Source: CAVRQM01 sp963723455 (GTDB taxonomy: Bacteria; Pseudomonadota; Alphaproteobacteria; Acetobacterales; Acetobacteraceae). From it: 64,000 bases of DNA. The DNA lies in the NCBI GenBank assembly GCA_963723455.1, contig CAVRQM010000004.1, positions 124,001-188,000 of the forward strand, written 5' to 3'. Every line of letters begins with the position of its first letter. Within the stretch, counting starts at the first letter, position 1. The position numbers and the translations under genes were made by a program. Positions 1-10,592 of this stretch are shown here, piece by piece. The notes beneath the pieces are model-generated. The model was not told the origin of the DNA. It saw only the letters and a program-made list of their open reading frames with translations, and did no database searches.

Positions 1-2022
1 ATCGGTATCGACCAGAGTGTACTGGTATTGCGTGCGCGAGACGCGGGTGCCGATCTGGATGTCCTGCACCGGCTGCATGAACGCCGACAGGCCGGGGATG
101 CCGACCAGCCTTGCCTGCAATCGGGCGGCGATCTCGGCCGCGCTGGCGTTGCGCTGCGCGCGCGGCTTCAGCGAGATGGTGAGCCGGCCGGTGTTGGCGG
201 TGGGGTTGATGTCGCCGGCGCCGACGAAGCTCACCACATCGGCCACCGCCGGATCGGTGCGAATCGCCGCCTCGGCCTGCGCCTGCAGGCGGGACATGCG
301 GGGGATGGAAATGCTCTGCTCGCCCTGGGTGACGGCGACGATCAGGCCGGTGTCCTGCTGCGGCAGAAAGCCTTTCGGCACCACGATGTATAGCAGGATC
401 GTGCCGACCAGGGTGGCCACCGCGATCAGCAGCATCAGGGGCTGGCGGCGCAGCGACCAGCGCAGCGTGCGGCGGTAGCCGGCCAGGGTGCGCTCGAACC
501 CTGCCTCAAAGGCGCGCGCCACGCGGCCCGGCCGCTCATCGGCGGCCGGGCGAAGCAGGCGCGCGGACATCATCGGCGTCAGCGTCAGCGACACCACGGC
601 CGAGACGATCACCGCGACCGAGAGGGTGACGGAAAACTCGCTGAACAGCCGCCCGACAACGCCGCCCATGAACAGCAGCGGGATGAACACCGCGATCAGC
701 GAGACAGTGAGCGAGACGATGGTGAAGCCGATCTGGGCTGCGCCCTTGTACGCCGCCTGCATCGGCCGCTCGCCAAGCTCGATGAAGCGGACGATGTTCT
801 CGATCATCACGATCGCGTCGTCCACGACGAAGCCGGTGGCAACCGTCAGCGCCATCAGCGAGAGGTTGTCGAGCCCGTAGCCTAGCTCGCTCATGATGCC
901 GAACGTGCCGACCAGGCTGAGCGGCAGCGCGATGGCCGGGATCAGGGTGGCGCGCCAGGTGCGCAGGAACAGATAGATCACGCCAATCACCAGCACGATC
1001 GACAGGATCAGCGTTGCCTGCACGTCGGCGACGCTCGCGCGGATCGTCTGGGTGCGATCGGCGACGACGGACAGCGTGATCGCGGCCGGAATGGCTCGCT
1101 GCAGGTCGGGCAGCGCGCGCTTGATGAGGTCGACGGTGGCGACGATGTTGGCGCCCGGCTGGCGCTGGATGTCGAGCACCACGGCGGGCTTGCCGCGATA
1201 GGTGGCGGCGACCCGGTCGTTCTCGACGCCGCTGACCACCGTGCCGATGTCGGACAGCTTCACCGCCGCGCCGTTGCGCCAGGCGATGACCAGCGACGGG
1301 TAGGCGTCGGCGCTGAGCAGCTGGTCGTTGGCGCCGATGGCCACCGCCTGACGCGGGCCGTCAAAGCCGCCTTTCGAGCCGTTGGCGTTGGCGGCCGACA
1401 GGGCGGTGCGCACGTCCTCCATCGACAGGCCGTAGGCGGCGAGACGGCCGGGATCGACGCGCACGCGCACCGCGGCGCGCATGTTGCCCTCTACGGTGAC
1501 CCGGCCGACGCCCACGATCTGCGCCAGCTTCGGTTGCAGCAGGGTAGCCGCGGCGTCGCTGATCTGGTCGATCGGGACGGCCCCGGATTGCAGCGCGATG
1601 GTCAGGATCGGCGCGTCCGCCGGGTTCACCTTCGAGTAGGTCGGCGGGTAGGGCAGCGTCTGCGGCAGCGTTCCGCCGGCGGCGTTGATCGCCGCCTGCA
1701 CGTCCTCGGACGCGCTGTCGATGTTGCGGCTGAGGTCGAATTGCAGGGTGATCTGGCTGGTGCCCTCCGAACTGGTCGAGATCATTGAGGACAGGCCGGG
1801 GATCTCGCCGAACTGGCGTTCCAGCGATGCGGTGATCAGGGTCGCCACGGTGTCCGGGCTGGCCCCGGGCAGCTGCGTGGTGACCTGGATGGTGGGGAAG
1901 TCTACCGACGGCAGCGCGGAGACCGGCAGGGCGCGATAGCCGAGCAGGCCGCCCAGCAGGATGGCGATGGCCAGCAGGCCGGTGGCGATCGGCCGCGCGA
2001 TGAACGGCGCGGAAATGCTCAA
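1..2022 (-). CDS. RND multidrug efflux permease, MdtB/MdtC/MuxB-like (3' end outside window)
   Basis: Inner-membrane pump of a tripartite drug-efflux complex driven by proton import. 674 codons are visible and remain open at the window edge (full-length members are about 1,030). The N-terminus has a hydrophobic helix followed by the RND porter start with DFPT. The proton-relay pair in helix 4 is present as VVDDAIVMIEN near residues 397-398, followed by further hydrophobic helices and a second porter section. The start is a TTG at 2022-2020 that overlaps the adaptor stop; no strong ribosome binding site is visible. It is the third gene of an OMF-adaptor-permease operon. The reading frame is intact, unlike that of the adaptor. 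Substrate cannot be told from sequence. Confidence 0.93.
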   Translation of the reverse strand, partial: MSISAPFIARPIATGLLAIAILLGGLLGYRALPVSALPSVDFPTIQVTTQLPGASPDTVATLITASLERQFGEIPGLSSMISTSSEGTSQITLQFDLSRNIDSASEDVQAAINAAGGTLPQTLPYPPTYSKVNPADAPILTIALQSGAVPIDQISDAAATLLQPKLAQIVGVGRVTVEGNMRAAVRVRVDPGRLAAYGLSMEDVRTALSAANANGSKGGFDGPRQAVAIGANDQLLSADAYPSLVIAWRNGAAVKLSDIGTVVSGVENDRVAATYRGKPAVVLDIQRQPGANIVATVDLIKRALPDLQRAIPAAITLSVVADRTQTIRASVADVQATLILSIVLVIGVIYLFLRTWRATLIPAIALPLSLVGTFGIMSELGYGLDNLSLMALTVATGFVVDDAIVMIENIVRFIELGERPMQAAYKGAAQIGFTIVSLTVSLIAVFIPLLFMGGVVGRLFSEFSVTLSVAVIVSAVVSLTLTPMMSARLLRPAADERPGRVARAFEAGFERTLAGYRRTLRWSLRRQPLMLLIAVATLVGTILLYIVVPKGFLPQQDTGLIVAVTQGEQSISIPRMSRLQAQAEAAIRTDPAVADVVSFVGAGDINPTANTGRLTISLKPRAQRNASAAEIAARLQARLVGIPGLSAFMQPVQDIQIGTRVSRTQYQYTLVDTD

Positions 2023-3294
2023 CCGGCGCCTGCGACGGCGGGAGCGCGGCGATGACTTGCCGGGGCGGCGCTGCCCGGCGTCGGCTGCACCGCGCCGGGC
2101 GGCTGCGATATGGAGACCTTCGCGCCATCCGTCAGCCGGGATGCCCCATCGACCACCACGCGCTCGCCCGGCTTCAGGCCGCTCTGCACGACCGCGCCCG
2201 ACAGATCCTCATGGCCAATGACGACGGCGCGCTGCTGCGCCTTCAGGTCCGCGCCGACGACATAGACGAAGGCGCCCTGGGGGCCTCGCTGCACGGCGGC
2301 TTCGGGCACCACGGTCGCGCCCTTGTCGATGCTGACCTGCAGGCGAACGGTGACGAAGGCGCCTGGCCACAGCAGCAGTTTCGGGTTCGGGAACAGCGCC
2401 TTCAGCTTGATGGTGCCGGTCGTGGAGTTCCACCTGGTTGTCGAGGACGGCCAGGGCGCCGGTGTCGATCGGCGCCGCGTTCGGGCGCATCGAGATGTCC
2501 TGCGGCAGCGCGAGCGCCTCCGCGGGCCCGGCGGTCATGGCGGCCGCCACCTGCGCCAGCTGCTGCTGCGGCAGCGTGAAGATCACCGCGATCGGATGCA
2601 GCGTGGTCAGCACGACGATGCCGTTGGCGTCTGTGGTGTGGACGATGTTGCCCTGATCGACCTGGCGCAGCCCGGTGCGGCCGTCGATCGGCGCAGTGAT
2701 GGTCGTGTAGCTGAGATTGGTGCGCGCGGTGTCGATCTGCGCCTGATCCTGCGCCACCTGCGCCACGTCCTGCGCCACGGCGGCGCGCTGCGTGTCGGAG
2801 GTCTGCGCCGAAGTGTAGTTGACTGGTTGCGAGCTTCTGGTAGCGCGCGAGGTCGAGCCGGGCATTGGCGAGATTGGCTTGGTCCTGCTGCTTTTTCGCA
2901 ACCGCCTGATCAAGGCTCGCCTGATAGGTGCGCGGGTCGATGCGCGCCAGCACGTCGCCTTGCTTCACGTCCTGGCCCTCGTGGAACAGCACGTCGATCA
3001 GCTGTCCGTCCACCTGCGGCTTGACCGTGACCGTCTGCGATGCCTGGACCGTGCCCAGCCCGTCGAGATAGATCGGCACGTCACGGGTCTGCGCGGCGGC
3101 CACGAGGACCGGGATCTCCCTGTGCCGCCCCGTCGGGTGGCGGCGGTGCCGCCTGGCCCGGCCGCTGGGGCGCGCAGCACGAACCACCAGTAGGCGCCCA
3201 GGGCCGCGAGAAGGATGAGCAGGACGACCGCCACTCGCGCCGAGCGTCGCGTCCGGCGTGTGACAGTCACCTTGTCGCGGGTCAGCGTGTTCAT
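2019..3294 (-). pseudogene. RND efflux adaptor (membrane fusion protein, MdtA-like) broken by three frameshifts
   Basis: The periplasmic adaptor should link the permease to the outer membrane channel. The pieces are clear but sit in three frames. An N-terminal transmembrane anchor (residues ~20-45) runs to about 3128. A lipoyl/barrel segment containing TVKPQVDGQL and a helical hairpin runs to about 2815. Then comes SYTTITAPIDGRTG with the beta-barrel part to about 2425, and finally the membrane-proximal domain (VVPEAAVQRG) to the stop at 2019. The ATG shares ATGA with the stop of the upstream OMF gene, and the end overlaps the permease start, so operon geometry is intact. Either a true pseudogene that would disable the pump or consensus indels; the intact neighbours favour the second. 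Confidence 0.85.
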
Positions 3295-4808
3295 AGGATG
3301 CCATGATATATGGAATTGGGAGGTGGCGGCGTATCGCCGCGCGTCCAGCCGCCGCCGAGCGCCTTGTAAAGCGAAACGAGGGCGTCGAAGCGGTTCAGGC
3401 GGTCCTGCGCCAAGGTGTCGAGATCGCTGAACAGCGTGGTCTGCGCCTGCAATGCGGTGACGATGTCGCTGGTTCCGGCCTCCACCTGGGCGCGTGCGAT
3501 GTCGGCGGCGAGCTGCGCGGTCCTGACCGCCTCACGCTCCAAACTCTCCTGATCGGTGGCGTAGCGGTATGCGACCAGCGCGGTCTCGACATCGGAGAAC
3601 GCCTGCACGACGGATTTCTGGTAGTCGGCCAGCAACTCGTCGTAGCGGGCACGGGCCTGCTGGAAGGTGCCGCCGGCGAGGCCGTTGTCGAATACCGTCT
3701 GCGCGGCGCTGGCGGCGATCTGGAACAGCGCCGAGCCGGGGTTGATGAGGGTGGACAACGCGCTGCTCTCCCACCCGGCGCTGCTGGTCAGGGTGATGCG
3801 GGGAAAGAACGCGGCGCGGGCGGCGCGGATGTCGGCATTGGCGGCGACCAGTTGAGCCTCGGCCGAAGCCACGTCGGGGCGGCGCTGCAGCAGGTCGCTG
3901 GGCAGGCCGGGGCCGATCTCGGGCAGGGACAGCGTGTCCAGCGTGCCGGGCGGCACCACGACGCGCTCCGGCGGGCGGCCGACCAGGATGGCGAGCGCAA
4001 TCACCTCCTGCTCGGCTTGGCTGCGCAGGCCGGGGATCTCGGCGCGGATGCCGGCGACCAGGGCCTCCTGCTGGCTCACGTCTAGCAGCGAGGCGGTGCC
4101 GGCGCTTTCGCGGGCGCGGATCGCCGCAAGGATCTCGCTGGCGTCGCGCAGGTTGCGTTCGGCGACGGCGAGGCGGTCCTCATAGGCCAGGGCAGTGAAG
4201 TAGGTGATCGCCACCGAAGATATCGCCGTCAACGCCACGGTCTGCTGGTCGTAGCGGCTGAACAGGTCGCTGGCGACCGCGCTCTGCTGCGTCGCGCGCA
4301 ACCGGCCCCAGAAATCCAGCTCATAGCTGACCGAGGGCAGCACGTCATAGAAGCGGGAATCCGCGTAGTGGGTGCCGCTGTCGCCGGAGCCGAAGGTCGA
4401 GCCGGCAAATGTGCCGGTAGCGCCGGTGCTGCCGCTTCGCCGGGTTCCCAGACCTGCGCGGGTGAACTGCGCCTGGCCGGACAAAGACGCGCTGGGCAGC
4501 AGCGGAGAGCCGGAGATGCGGATTTGCTGGTCGGCCTCGCGGATGCGGGCGATCGCCGCCTGGATGTCGAAGTTGGAGCGGCGCGCGTCGTCGATCAGGC
4601 CGTCGAGTTCGGCCGAGCCGAAGCCGCGCCACCAGTCGGGCGAGGGCCAGGCGGCGGCTGCGGTGGCCGGGGTGGCCCGGAACGCGGCGGGGATATCGGA
4701 TGCGGGACGCCGATAGGCAGGACCCAATGCGCATCCGCACAGTGTCGATGCGGTCAGGGCGGCGCAGGCGAGCATGGCCCAGCGGGCGAGATAGCGGCGT
4801 GAGGTCAT
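3291..4808 (-). CDS. Outer membrane efflux lipoprotein, NodT/OprM (RND outer membrane factor) family
   Basis: Forms the trimeric outer-membrane channel of the efflux system. It has 505 residues, normal for the family. The N-terminus is a lipoprotein signal with lipobox LCGC near residue 26, followed by ALGPAYRRP, the usual start of mature NodT-type proteins. Two outer-membrane-efflux repeats follow, rich in long Ala/Gln helices, including LPSVSYELDFWGRL in the first and FFPRITLTSSAGW in the second. It is first gene of the operon and overlaps the adaptor ATG by four bases. It is divergent from the NAD(P)HX repair gene with only about 80 bp between start codons, so any promoter must lie there or overlap the coding ends. 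Confidence 0.95.
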   Translation of the reverse strand: MTSRRYLARWAMLACAALTASTLCGCALGPAYRRPASDIPAAFRATPATAAAAWPSPDWWRGFGSAELDGLIDDARRSNFDIQAAIARIREADQQIRISGSPLLPSASLSGQAQFTRAGLGTRRSGSTGATGTFAGSTFGSGDSGTHYADSRFYDVLPSVSYELDFWGRLRATQQSAVASDLFSRYDQQTVALTAISSVAITYFTALAYEDRLAVAERNLRDASEILAAIRARESAGTASLLDVSQQEALVAGIRAEIPGLRSQAEQEVIALAILVGRPPERVVVPPGTLDTLSLPEIGPGLPSDLLQRRPDVASAEAQLVAANADIRAARAAFFPRITLTSSAGWESSALSTLINPGSALFQIAASAAQTVFDNGLAGGTFQQARARYDELLADYQKSVVQAFSDVETALVAYRYATDQESLEREAVRTAQLAADIARAQVEAGTSDIVTALQAQTTLFSDLDTLAQDRLNRFDALVSLYKALGGGWTRGDTPPPPNSIYHGIL

Positions 4809-4888
4809 GCGGAGCAGCTTCGTAGCACGCCCTGCGTTACCGGCATATTGCGGCCATGTTGCGGCGCGAGACAGCGGGAGGTGAGCCG

Positions 4889-6308
4889 ATGGCCTGGCGT
4901 GGTGGCGAGAGCGCCGACTTGCTGTCGCCAGCGGAAATGGCCGACGTCGATCGAGCCGCGCCCAGCCTGGGTGTGCCGGTCGCGACGCTCATGGACAATG
5001 CCGGGCGGGCGGTGGAGCGCGCCGTGCGGGCGCGGCTGCGTCCGTGCCGTACCCTGGTGCTATGCGGTCCGGGCAACAATGGCGGCGATGGCGTGGTCGC
5101 CGCCGGTCGGCTGCAGGATGCCGGCTGGCCGGTTGCGGTGGCCGCCCTGGCCGGCCTGCCGCGCCCCTGGTCCGGCGTTCGGGCGCCGTTCACGGCCGCC
5201 GCGGCGGCGCGTGCGGATCTGGTGATCGATGCGGTGTTCGGCGCCGGGCTGTCGCGCGATCTGGATCCGGCCGTGGCAGATGTATTGCGCGCGGCGCGGC
5301 GCGTCGTTGCGGTGGACGTGCCGAGCGGGCTGGACGGGGCGACCGGGCAGGTGCGCGGGTTCGCGCCGCAGGCCGAGTTCACGGTGACGTTCTGCCGCCG
5401 CAAGCCGGGCCACCTGCTGCTGCCCGGGCGGGATCTGTGCGGCCACGTGCTGCTGGCCGATATCGGGATGCCGCCGGCGGCGCTGGCGCAGGTTCGCGCG
5501 CGCGCGTTCCGCAATGAACCCGGGCTGTGGCGGCTGCCCGAGCCGCAGGCGCAGGGACACAAATACAGCCGGGGCCATGTCACCGTGCTGGGCGGGCCGG
5601 CGATGACCGGGGCGGCGCGGCTGGCGGCGATGGCGGCGCGACGCGGCGGGGCGGGCATGGTGACGCTCGCCGCCCGGCAGGGCGCGGAAATCTACCGGAC
5701 CGGCGAGCCGGGGACGATCGTGACCGACCAGCCGCTGTCCTCGCTGCTGGGCGACGAGCGCCGCACGACCTGGGTGTGCGGACCGGGGCTGGGCGCTGAT
5801 GGCGCCAGGGCCGCGCTGCCGGCGCTGCTCGCCGCCGGGCGGCGGGTCGTGGTCGATGCCGACGGGCTGACCGTGTGCGCCGGCCAGCCGGAGCGGCTGC
5901 GCGGGGCGAGCGTGCTGACGCCGCATGCGGGCGAGTTCGCCCAGGTCTTCGGGACCGCCGGGGCGGACCGGCCAGAAGCGGCGCGCCGCGCCGCCGGCCT
6001 GACCGGGGCCGTGGTGGTCCTGAAGGGATCCGATACGATCGTGGCGGCCCCGGACGGCCGGCTGGCGATCAACGACTCTGCTCCGCCCTGGCTGGCCACA
6101 GCCGGAGCCGGCGACGTGCTGGCGGGCCTGATCGCGGCGCTGCTGGCACAGGGCATGGCCGACTGGGAGGCGGCCTGTGCTGCCGTTTGGGTGCATGGGC
6201 GGGCGGCGGTGCATGCCGGACGGCATCTGGTGGCCGAGGATCTGGAGCGCAACATCCCCGCGGCATTCGCCGATGCGAAGTCTCGCAGCGCCGGACGATT
6301 TCGCCTAG
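4889..6308 (+). CDS. nnr: Bifunctional NAD(P)H-hydrate epimerase / ADP-dependent dehydratase (probable frameshift at the 3' end)
   Basis: Repairs damaged NAD(P)HX: the N-terminal YjeF_N domain epimerises the R and S hydrates, and the C-terminal carbohydrate-kinase-like domain dehydrates S-NAD(P)HX with ADP. Visible motifs are GPGNNGGDG (~60), VPSGLDG, then TPHAGEF (~344) and AGAGDVLAG (~406). The ATG at 4889 is chosen because GGGAGG precedes it; an upstream ATG at 4856 is in frame but lacks such a site. After the normal family end (HLVAEDLERNIPAAF) the frame stays open for about 190 codons inside the next gene. A one-base shift near 6265-6300 would end it at TAG 6306-6308, just before the next gene, so a terminal indel is likely. 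Confidence 0.85.
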
Positions 6309-6338
6309 CGTCCGCCGTCCTGGGGAGGCTTGCCGTCC

Positions 6339-8717
6339 ATGAACGCTCCGATCGCGCCGCCCAGCCCGCCGATCACCGAGGCGCGCCGCGTGGCGCTGTT
6401 GCGGCAGGTCGAGCGCAAGCTGCTGTGGCTGTCGTCCTGGATGATCCACAACGCCAATCACATCCGGCCGAACCGCGACGGGATCAAGGTGGGCGGCCAT
6501 CAGGCGAGCTGCGCCTCGTGCATCTCGATCCTGGCCGCGCTGTATTTCGAGGTGCTGCGGCCGCAGGACCGGGTGGCGGTCAAGCCGCATGCCGGCCCGG
6601 TGTTTCACGCCATCAACTACCTGTTCGGCCGCCAGGACATCGAAACCATGCGCGGACTGCGCCAGCTCGGCGGCGCGCAATCCTACCCGAGCCGGGTCAA
6701 GGACGGCGCCGAGGTGGATTTCTCCACCGGGTCGGTCGGGCTGGGCGTGGCGCTGACCAGCTTTTCCTCGTTGATGGCGGACTATGTGCGGCTGCACGGG
6801 TTCGGCCGCGCCGACATCGCGCCGGGGCGGCAGATCGCCATCGCCGGCGATGCCGAACTGGATGAGGGCAACATCTACGAGGCGCTGCTGGAGGGCTGGA
6901 AGCACGATGTCCGCAATGTCTGGTGGATCATCGACTACAACCGTCAGAGCCTGGACAGCGTGGTGCCGGACCGGCTGTTCGGCCGGATCGAGGGCCTGTT
7001 CCGCGACATGGGGTGGAATGTCGTTACCCTGAAATACGGCCGGCGGCTGGAGGCGGCGTTCGCCCGCGAGGGCGGCGAGGCGCTGCGGCTGTGGATCGAC
7101 GACTGCCCGAACAGCCTGTATTCGGCGCTGACCTTCCAGGGCGGTGCGGCCTGGCGCGCGGCGGTGCTGGCCGAGCTGGGGCGCGACCGCGGCGTGCGCG
7201 CGATCGTCGATCCGCTGTCCGACGACGAATTGGCCGCGCTGATGACCAATCTGGGCGGCCACGATATCGAGACGATCATCGAGGCGCTGCGCGCGGCCGA
7301 GGCGGCAGGCGACCAGCCGACCTGCTTCATCGCGTACACCATCAAGGGAATGGGGCTGCCGTTCGCCGGCCACAAGGACAACCACGCCGGGATGATGACC
7401 CGCGAGCAGATGGAGCTGTTCCGCTCGGTCATGCACATCCGGCCCGGACACGAGTGGGACAGGTTCGAGGGGCTTGAGGCGGGCGAGGCCGAGATGCGCG
7501 CGTTCGTCGCCGGCGTGCCGTTCGCCCAGCCGCTGACGCCAGCGGGCCGGGCGCTGGCGACGCCACCGGTGCCGGTGCCCGAGGCGCTGCCGATGCCGGC
7601 CGTGGCCGGGCGCAAGGTGAGCACGCAGTCCGGCTTCGGCGACATCCTGGCCGAGATCGGCCGCGGCCAGGGCGCGCTGAAGGAACTGGCCGAGCGCATC
7701 GTCACCACCAGCCCGGACGTGACGGTTTCGACCAATCTGGGGCCCTGGGTGAACCGGCGCGGGGTGTTCGACCGGCACACCCGCAACGACGTGTTCCGCG
7801 ACGCCAAGCTGGCGAGTGCGCAACGCTGGGGCATGACGCCGGCCGGCCAGCATATCGAACTCGGCATTGCCGAGCAGAACCTGTTCCTGCTGCTGGGCGC
7901 CGCAGGACTGGCCGGACCGCTGCATGGCGCGCGGCTGCTGCCGGTGGGCACGGTGTACGATCCGTTCGTCAACCGCGGCCTGGATGCGCTGATCTACGCC
8001 TGTTACCAGGACGCGCGGTTTCTGCTGGTGTCCACGCCCAGCGGCATCACGCTCGCCCCCGAGGGCGGGCAGCACCAGTCAGTCAACACGCCGCTGATCG
8101 GCATGGCGCTGGACCGGCTGGCGGCATACGAGCCGGCGCATGTGGACGAGCTGGGCGTGCTGATGCGGCACGCGTTCTGGCACATGCAGCAGCCGGAGGG
8201 CTCGGCGGTATGGCTCCGCCTGTCCACCCGCCAGCTGGCCCAGCCAAAGCGGACAATCGATCCGGCCGCGGTCATTGCCGGCGCGCACTGGGTGGTGCGT
8301 CCCGCCGACGGCGCGCCGATCGCGCTGGCGTATCAGGGTCCGGTGGCGCCCGAGGCGGAGGCGGCGTTCGCGGAGTTGCGCGCCGAGGTGCCGGATGCCG
8401 GATTGTTGGCGATCACCAGTCCCGACCGGCTGCACGCGGGATGGCTGCACGCGGCCCGCGTGCGCCGCCTCGGGGAGCGCTCGGCCATGTCGCATATCGA
8501 GCGCCTGCTGGCGCCGCTGGCGCGTGGCGCGGCCATCGTCAGCGTGCTGGACGGGCACCCGGCATCGCATTCATGGCTGGGGGCGGTGCGCGGCCAGCGC
8601 GTCGTGCCGCTGGGGCCGGATCGGTTCGGGCAAAGTGGCGACCTGCCGGATCTGTATGCCGAGTACGGCCTGGATGTCGAAGCGATCCTGGAGGCATGCG
8701 CCCAAGCGCTGCTGTGA
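6339..8717 (+). CDS. AceE/transketolase-like thiamine diphosphate enzyme, single chain
   Basis: About 792 residues with the N-terminal ThDP domain, central pyrimidine domain and C-terminal domain on one chain, resembling homodimeric pyruvate dehydrogenase E1 and transketolase. The ThDP/Mg motif reads GDAELDEGNIYEALLEGW (~residue 169), followed by WWIIDYNRQSLDS, which is close to the AceE pattern. SCASCISILAALYFE and HAGPVFHAINYLFG belong to the N-terminal domain. The start is ATG 6339, ten bases after GGGGAGG; a TTG at 6330 is too close to that site. No E2 or E3 partner is next door, so the substrate is open (2-oxoacid decarboxylation or ketol transfer). The stop overlaps the GTG of the following efflux gene by four bases. 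Confidence 0.85.
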   Translation: MNAPIAPPSPPITEARRVALLRQVERKLLWLSSWMIHNANHIRPNRDGIKVGGHQASCASCISILAALYFEVLRPQDRVAVKPHAGPVFHAINYLFGRQDIETMRGLRQLGGAQSYPSRVKDGAEVDFSTGSVGLGVALTSFSSLMADYVRLHGFGRADIAPGRQIAIAGDAELDEGNIYEALLEGWKHDVRNVWWIIDYNRQSLDSVVPDRLFGRIEGLFRDMGWNVVTLKYGRRLEAAFAREGGEALRLWIDDCPNSLYSALTFQGGAAWRAAVLAELGRDRGVRAIVDPLSDDELAALMTNLGGHDIETIIEALRAAEAAGDQPTCFIAYTIKGMGLPFAGHKDNHAGMMTREQMELFRSVMHIRPGHEWDRFEGLEAGEAEMRAFVAGVPFAQPLTPAGRALATPPVPVPEALPMPAVAGRKVSTQSGFGDILAEIGRGQGALKELAERIVTTSPDVTVSTNLGPWVNRRGVFDRHTRNDVFRDAKLASAQRWGMTPAGQHIELGIAEQNLFLLLGAAGLAGPLHGARLLPVGTVYDPFVNRGLDALIYACYQDARFLLVSTPSGITLAPEGGQHQSVNTPLIGMALDRLAAYEPAHVDELGVLMRHAFWHMQQPEGSAVWLRLSTRQLAQPKRTIDPAAVIAGAHWVVRPADGAPIALAYQGPVAPEAEAAFAELRAEVPDAGLLAITSPDRLHAGWLHAARVRRLGERSAMSHIERLLAPLARGAAIVSVLDGHPASHSWLGAVRGQRVVPLGPDRFGQSGDLPDLYAEYGLDVEAILEACAQALL

Positions 8718-10582
8718 GCGACCGCTTCCCAGGGCGGCGCTCCCGCTGGCTGCCGCCGCTGCTGTTCGGGCTGCGGACCGCGACCTCCGGCATGCTGGCC
8801 TTGTACGTGGCGTTCCGCCTGCAGCTTGACGATCCGTCCTGGGCGGCGACCTCGGCGGTCATCGTGGCCCAACCGGTGCTGGGAGCGTCGTTGCGCAAGG
8901 GCTCCTTCCGCCTGATCGGAACGCTGGCCGGGGCGGTATTCTCGGTGCTGTTGTATGCGGCGTTCCCGCAGGACCGGGTGGGATTGCTGATCGGGCTGGC
9001 GCTGTGGGGCGGCATCTGCAGCTTCGTCTCCACCTTCCTGCGCGAGTTTGCCGCGTATGCGGCGATGCTGGCGGGCTACACGGCGGCGATCATCGCGATG
9101 GACGCGGTGTCGGCGCCCGGCGACGTGTTCCTGCTGGCCGTGGCGCGCGGGAGCGCGATCGCGATCGGCATCATCTGCACGACCCTCGTGTTCTCGTTGA
9201 CCGACCTCGGCCGTCAACGACAGATCCTGGCCGGCGAGCTCGACAGCCTCGCCGCGCAGTCGCTGGACGGGTTGCGCGGTGTGCTGGGCGCCGATCCCGA
9301 ACCAATGGATCGGCAGCGCGACCGGCGGCGAGCGCTGGTGGCGCGCGTGGCCGCATTGGATACCGTGGTCGATCAGGCGGTGGGCGAGAGTTATGATCTG
9401 CGCGCCCGGGTCGGCGTGCTGCGGGCAGCGCTGACCGGCCTGTTCGTTGGCCTGTCGTGCTGGCGCGGCCTGGAGCAGCATGTCCGCCGACTGCCAGAGC
9501 CGCAGCGCAAATCGCTGGACGACCTGCGGCGGCTGCTGGACCGGCGACTGCCCGGGGCGGGTACGCCTGCGCAATGGCGGCAGGCGGGTCGGGAGCTGCT
9601 GGCGACGCCCGACGCCGGCGTGTCGCAGCGGCTGCTGCTGGACAGGCTGGGCTATGCGCTGCTGGCGCTGGCGCGCGTGCACGACGAAATCGTGCTGCTG
9701 CGCGACCCGCTGCACTCTGCGCCGGGGGATCTGCAGCGATCCATTCAGGTCAGCGATCCGCTGGCCGCCGCCGTCAACGCGCTGCGCGCCGTGCTCGTGG
9801 TCGGCGCCGCAGAGCTTGCCTGGGTGCTGAGCGGCTGGTCCTCGGGGCCGGTTTTCGTGACCTTTGCCATGGTCGTCGTCATGCTGTACGTGCTGCGCGA
9901 TGAGACGGCCTTCAGCGGCGCGGCGATCATGGCTGGCGGCTGCGCGCTGGCGCTGCTTGCGGCCTGCATACTGAAGTTTGCGATGCTGCCGCTGGCGCAG
10001 GCAGCGGGATTGGACGGCTTTGGCGCATTCTCGGTGATCGTCGGCGGCATGATCCTCGGCTTCGCGGCTGCGGCTGCGGCATTGCGTCAGGGAACTACGG
10101 TCGCGGCGGTCGCCTTTGCCACCATGGCCAATTTCATGCCGCTGTTCTCGCCCACGAACGCGCAGACCTATGACTATGCCGGCTTCCTGAACACGGCGAT
10201 CGCCATCATGGCCGGTGCGTCGATGGGCGCCGCCGGCTATCGCTGGCTGCCGCCGCTGTCGCCGGGATTGCGCGCACGACGCCTGATCGCCGGGACCCGG
10301 CGCGACCTGCGCCGACTGGTCGCCGGTTGGCGCCTGGACGAGCAGGCCTGGGCGCGACGGCTGCATCTGCGCCTCGTGCAGTTGCCGAAGCAGGCGACGC
10401 TGCAGGAGCACGCCCAGGTGCTCGCTGCCCTGTCGGTCGGCACGGAGCTGCTGCGCTGCCGCGCGTTGCGCGACGCGGCGGGCGTGTCCGCGTCAGAGGC
10501 CATCCGCCGCGATGCGGCGCGCCGAGAGATCGCCGAGGCGGTCGCCTCGCATCCGCGATTCTTCGCGGGCATGGACCTGTAA
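8714..10582 (+). CDS. FUSC-family inner-membrane transporter (AaeB/YccS-like aromatic acid exporter)
   Basis: Probable exporter of aromatic carboxylic acids or similar hydrophobic anions. 622 residues with two clusters of transmembrane helices (residues ~12-170 and ~360-520) separated and followed by cytoplasmic regions, the normal FUSC layout. The start carries the family signature DPSWAATSAVIVAQPVLGAS, and the second cluster has FVTFAMVVVMLYVLRDE. The GTG start at 8714 overlaps the preceding TGA as GTGA, implying translational coupling. It is followed by a DUF1656 protein and a HlyD-type adaptor, which together make the standard AaeX-AaeA-AaeB-like trio, though here the FUSC gene comes first. 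Confidence 0.9.
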   Translation: MSDRFPGRRSRWLPPLLFGLRTATSGMLALYVAFRLQLDDPSWAATSAVIVAQPVLGASLRKGSFRLIGTLAGAVFSVLLYAAFPQDRVGLLIGLALWGGICSFVSTFLREFAAYAAMLAGYTAAIIAMDAVSAPGDVFLLAVARGSAIAIGIICTTLVFSLTDLGRQRQILAGELDSLAAQSLDGLRGVLGADPEPMDRQRDRRRALVARVAALDTVVDQAVGESYDLRARVGVLRAALTGLFVGLSCWRGLEQHVRRLPEPQRKSLDDLRRLLDRRLPGAGTPAQWRQAGRELLATPDAGVSQRLLLDRLGYALLALARVHDEIVLLRDPLHSAPGDLQRSIQVSDPLAAAVNALRAVLVVGAAELAWVLSGWSSGPVFVTFAMVVVMLYVLRDETAFSGAAIMAGGCALALLAACILKFAMLPLAQAAGLDGFGAFSVIVGGMILGFAAAAAALRQGTTVAAVAFATMANFMPLFSPTNAQTYDYAGFLNTAIAIMAGASMGAAGYRWLPPLSPGLRARRLIAGTRRDLRRLVAGWRLDEQAWARRLHLRLVQLPKQATLQEHAQVLAALSVGTELLRCRALRDAAGVSASEAIRRDAARREIAEAVASHPRFFAGMDL

Positions 10583-10592
10583 AGGGCCGCTG

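Noticed and set aside
6069..8075. Minus-strand open frame opposite the ThDP enzyme
   Set aside because: Opposite an intact gene with clear catalytic motifs; composition is of a shadow frame.
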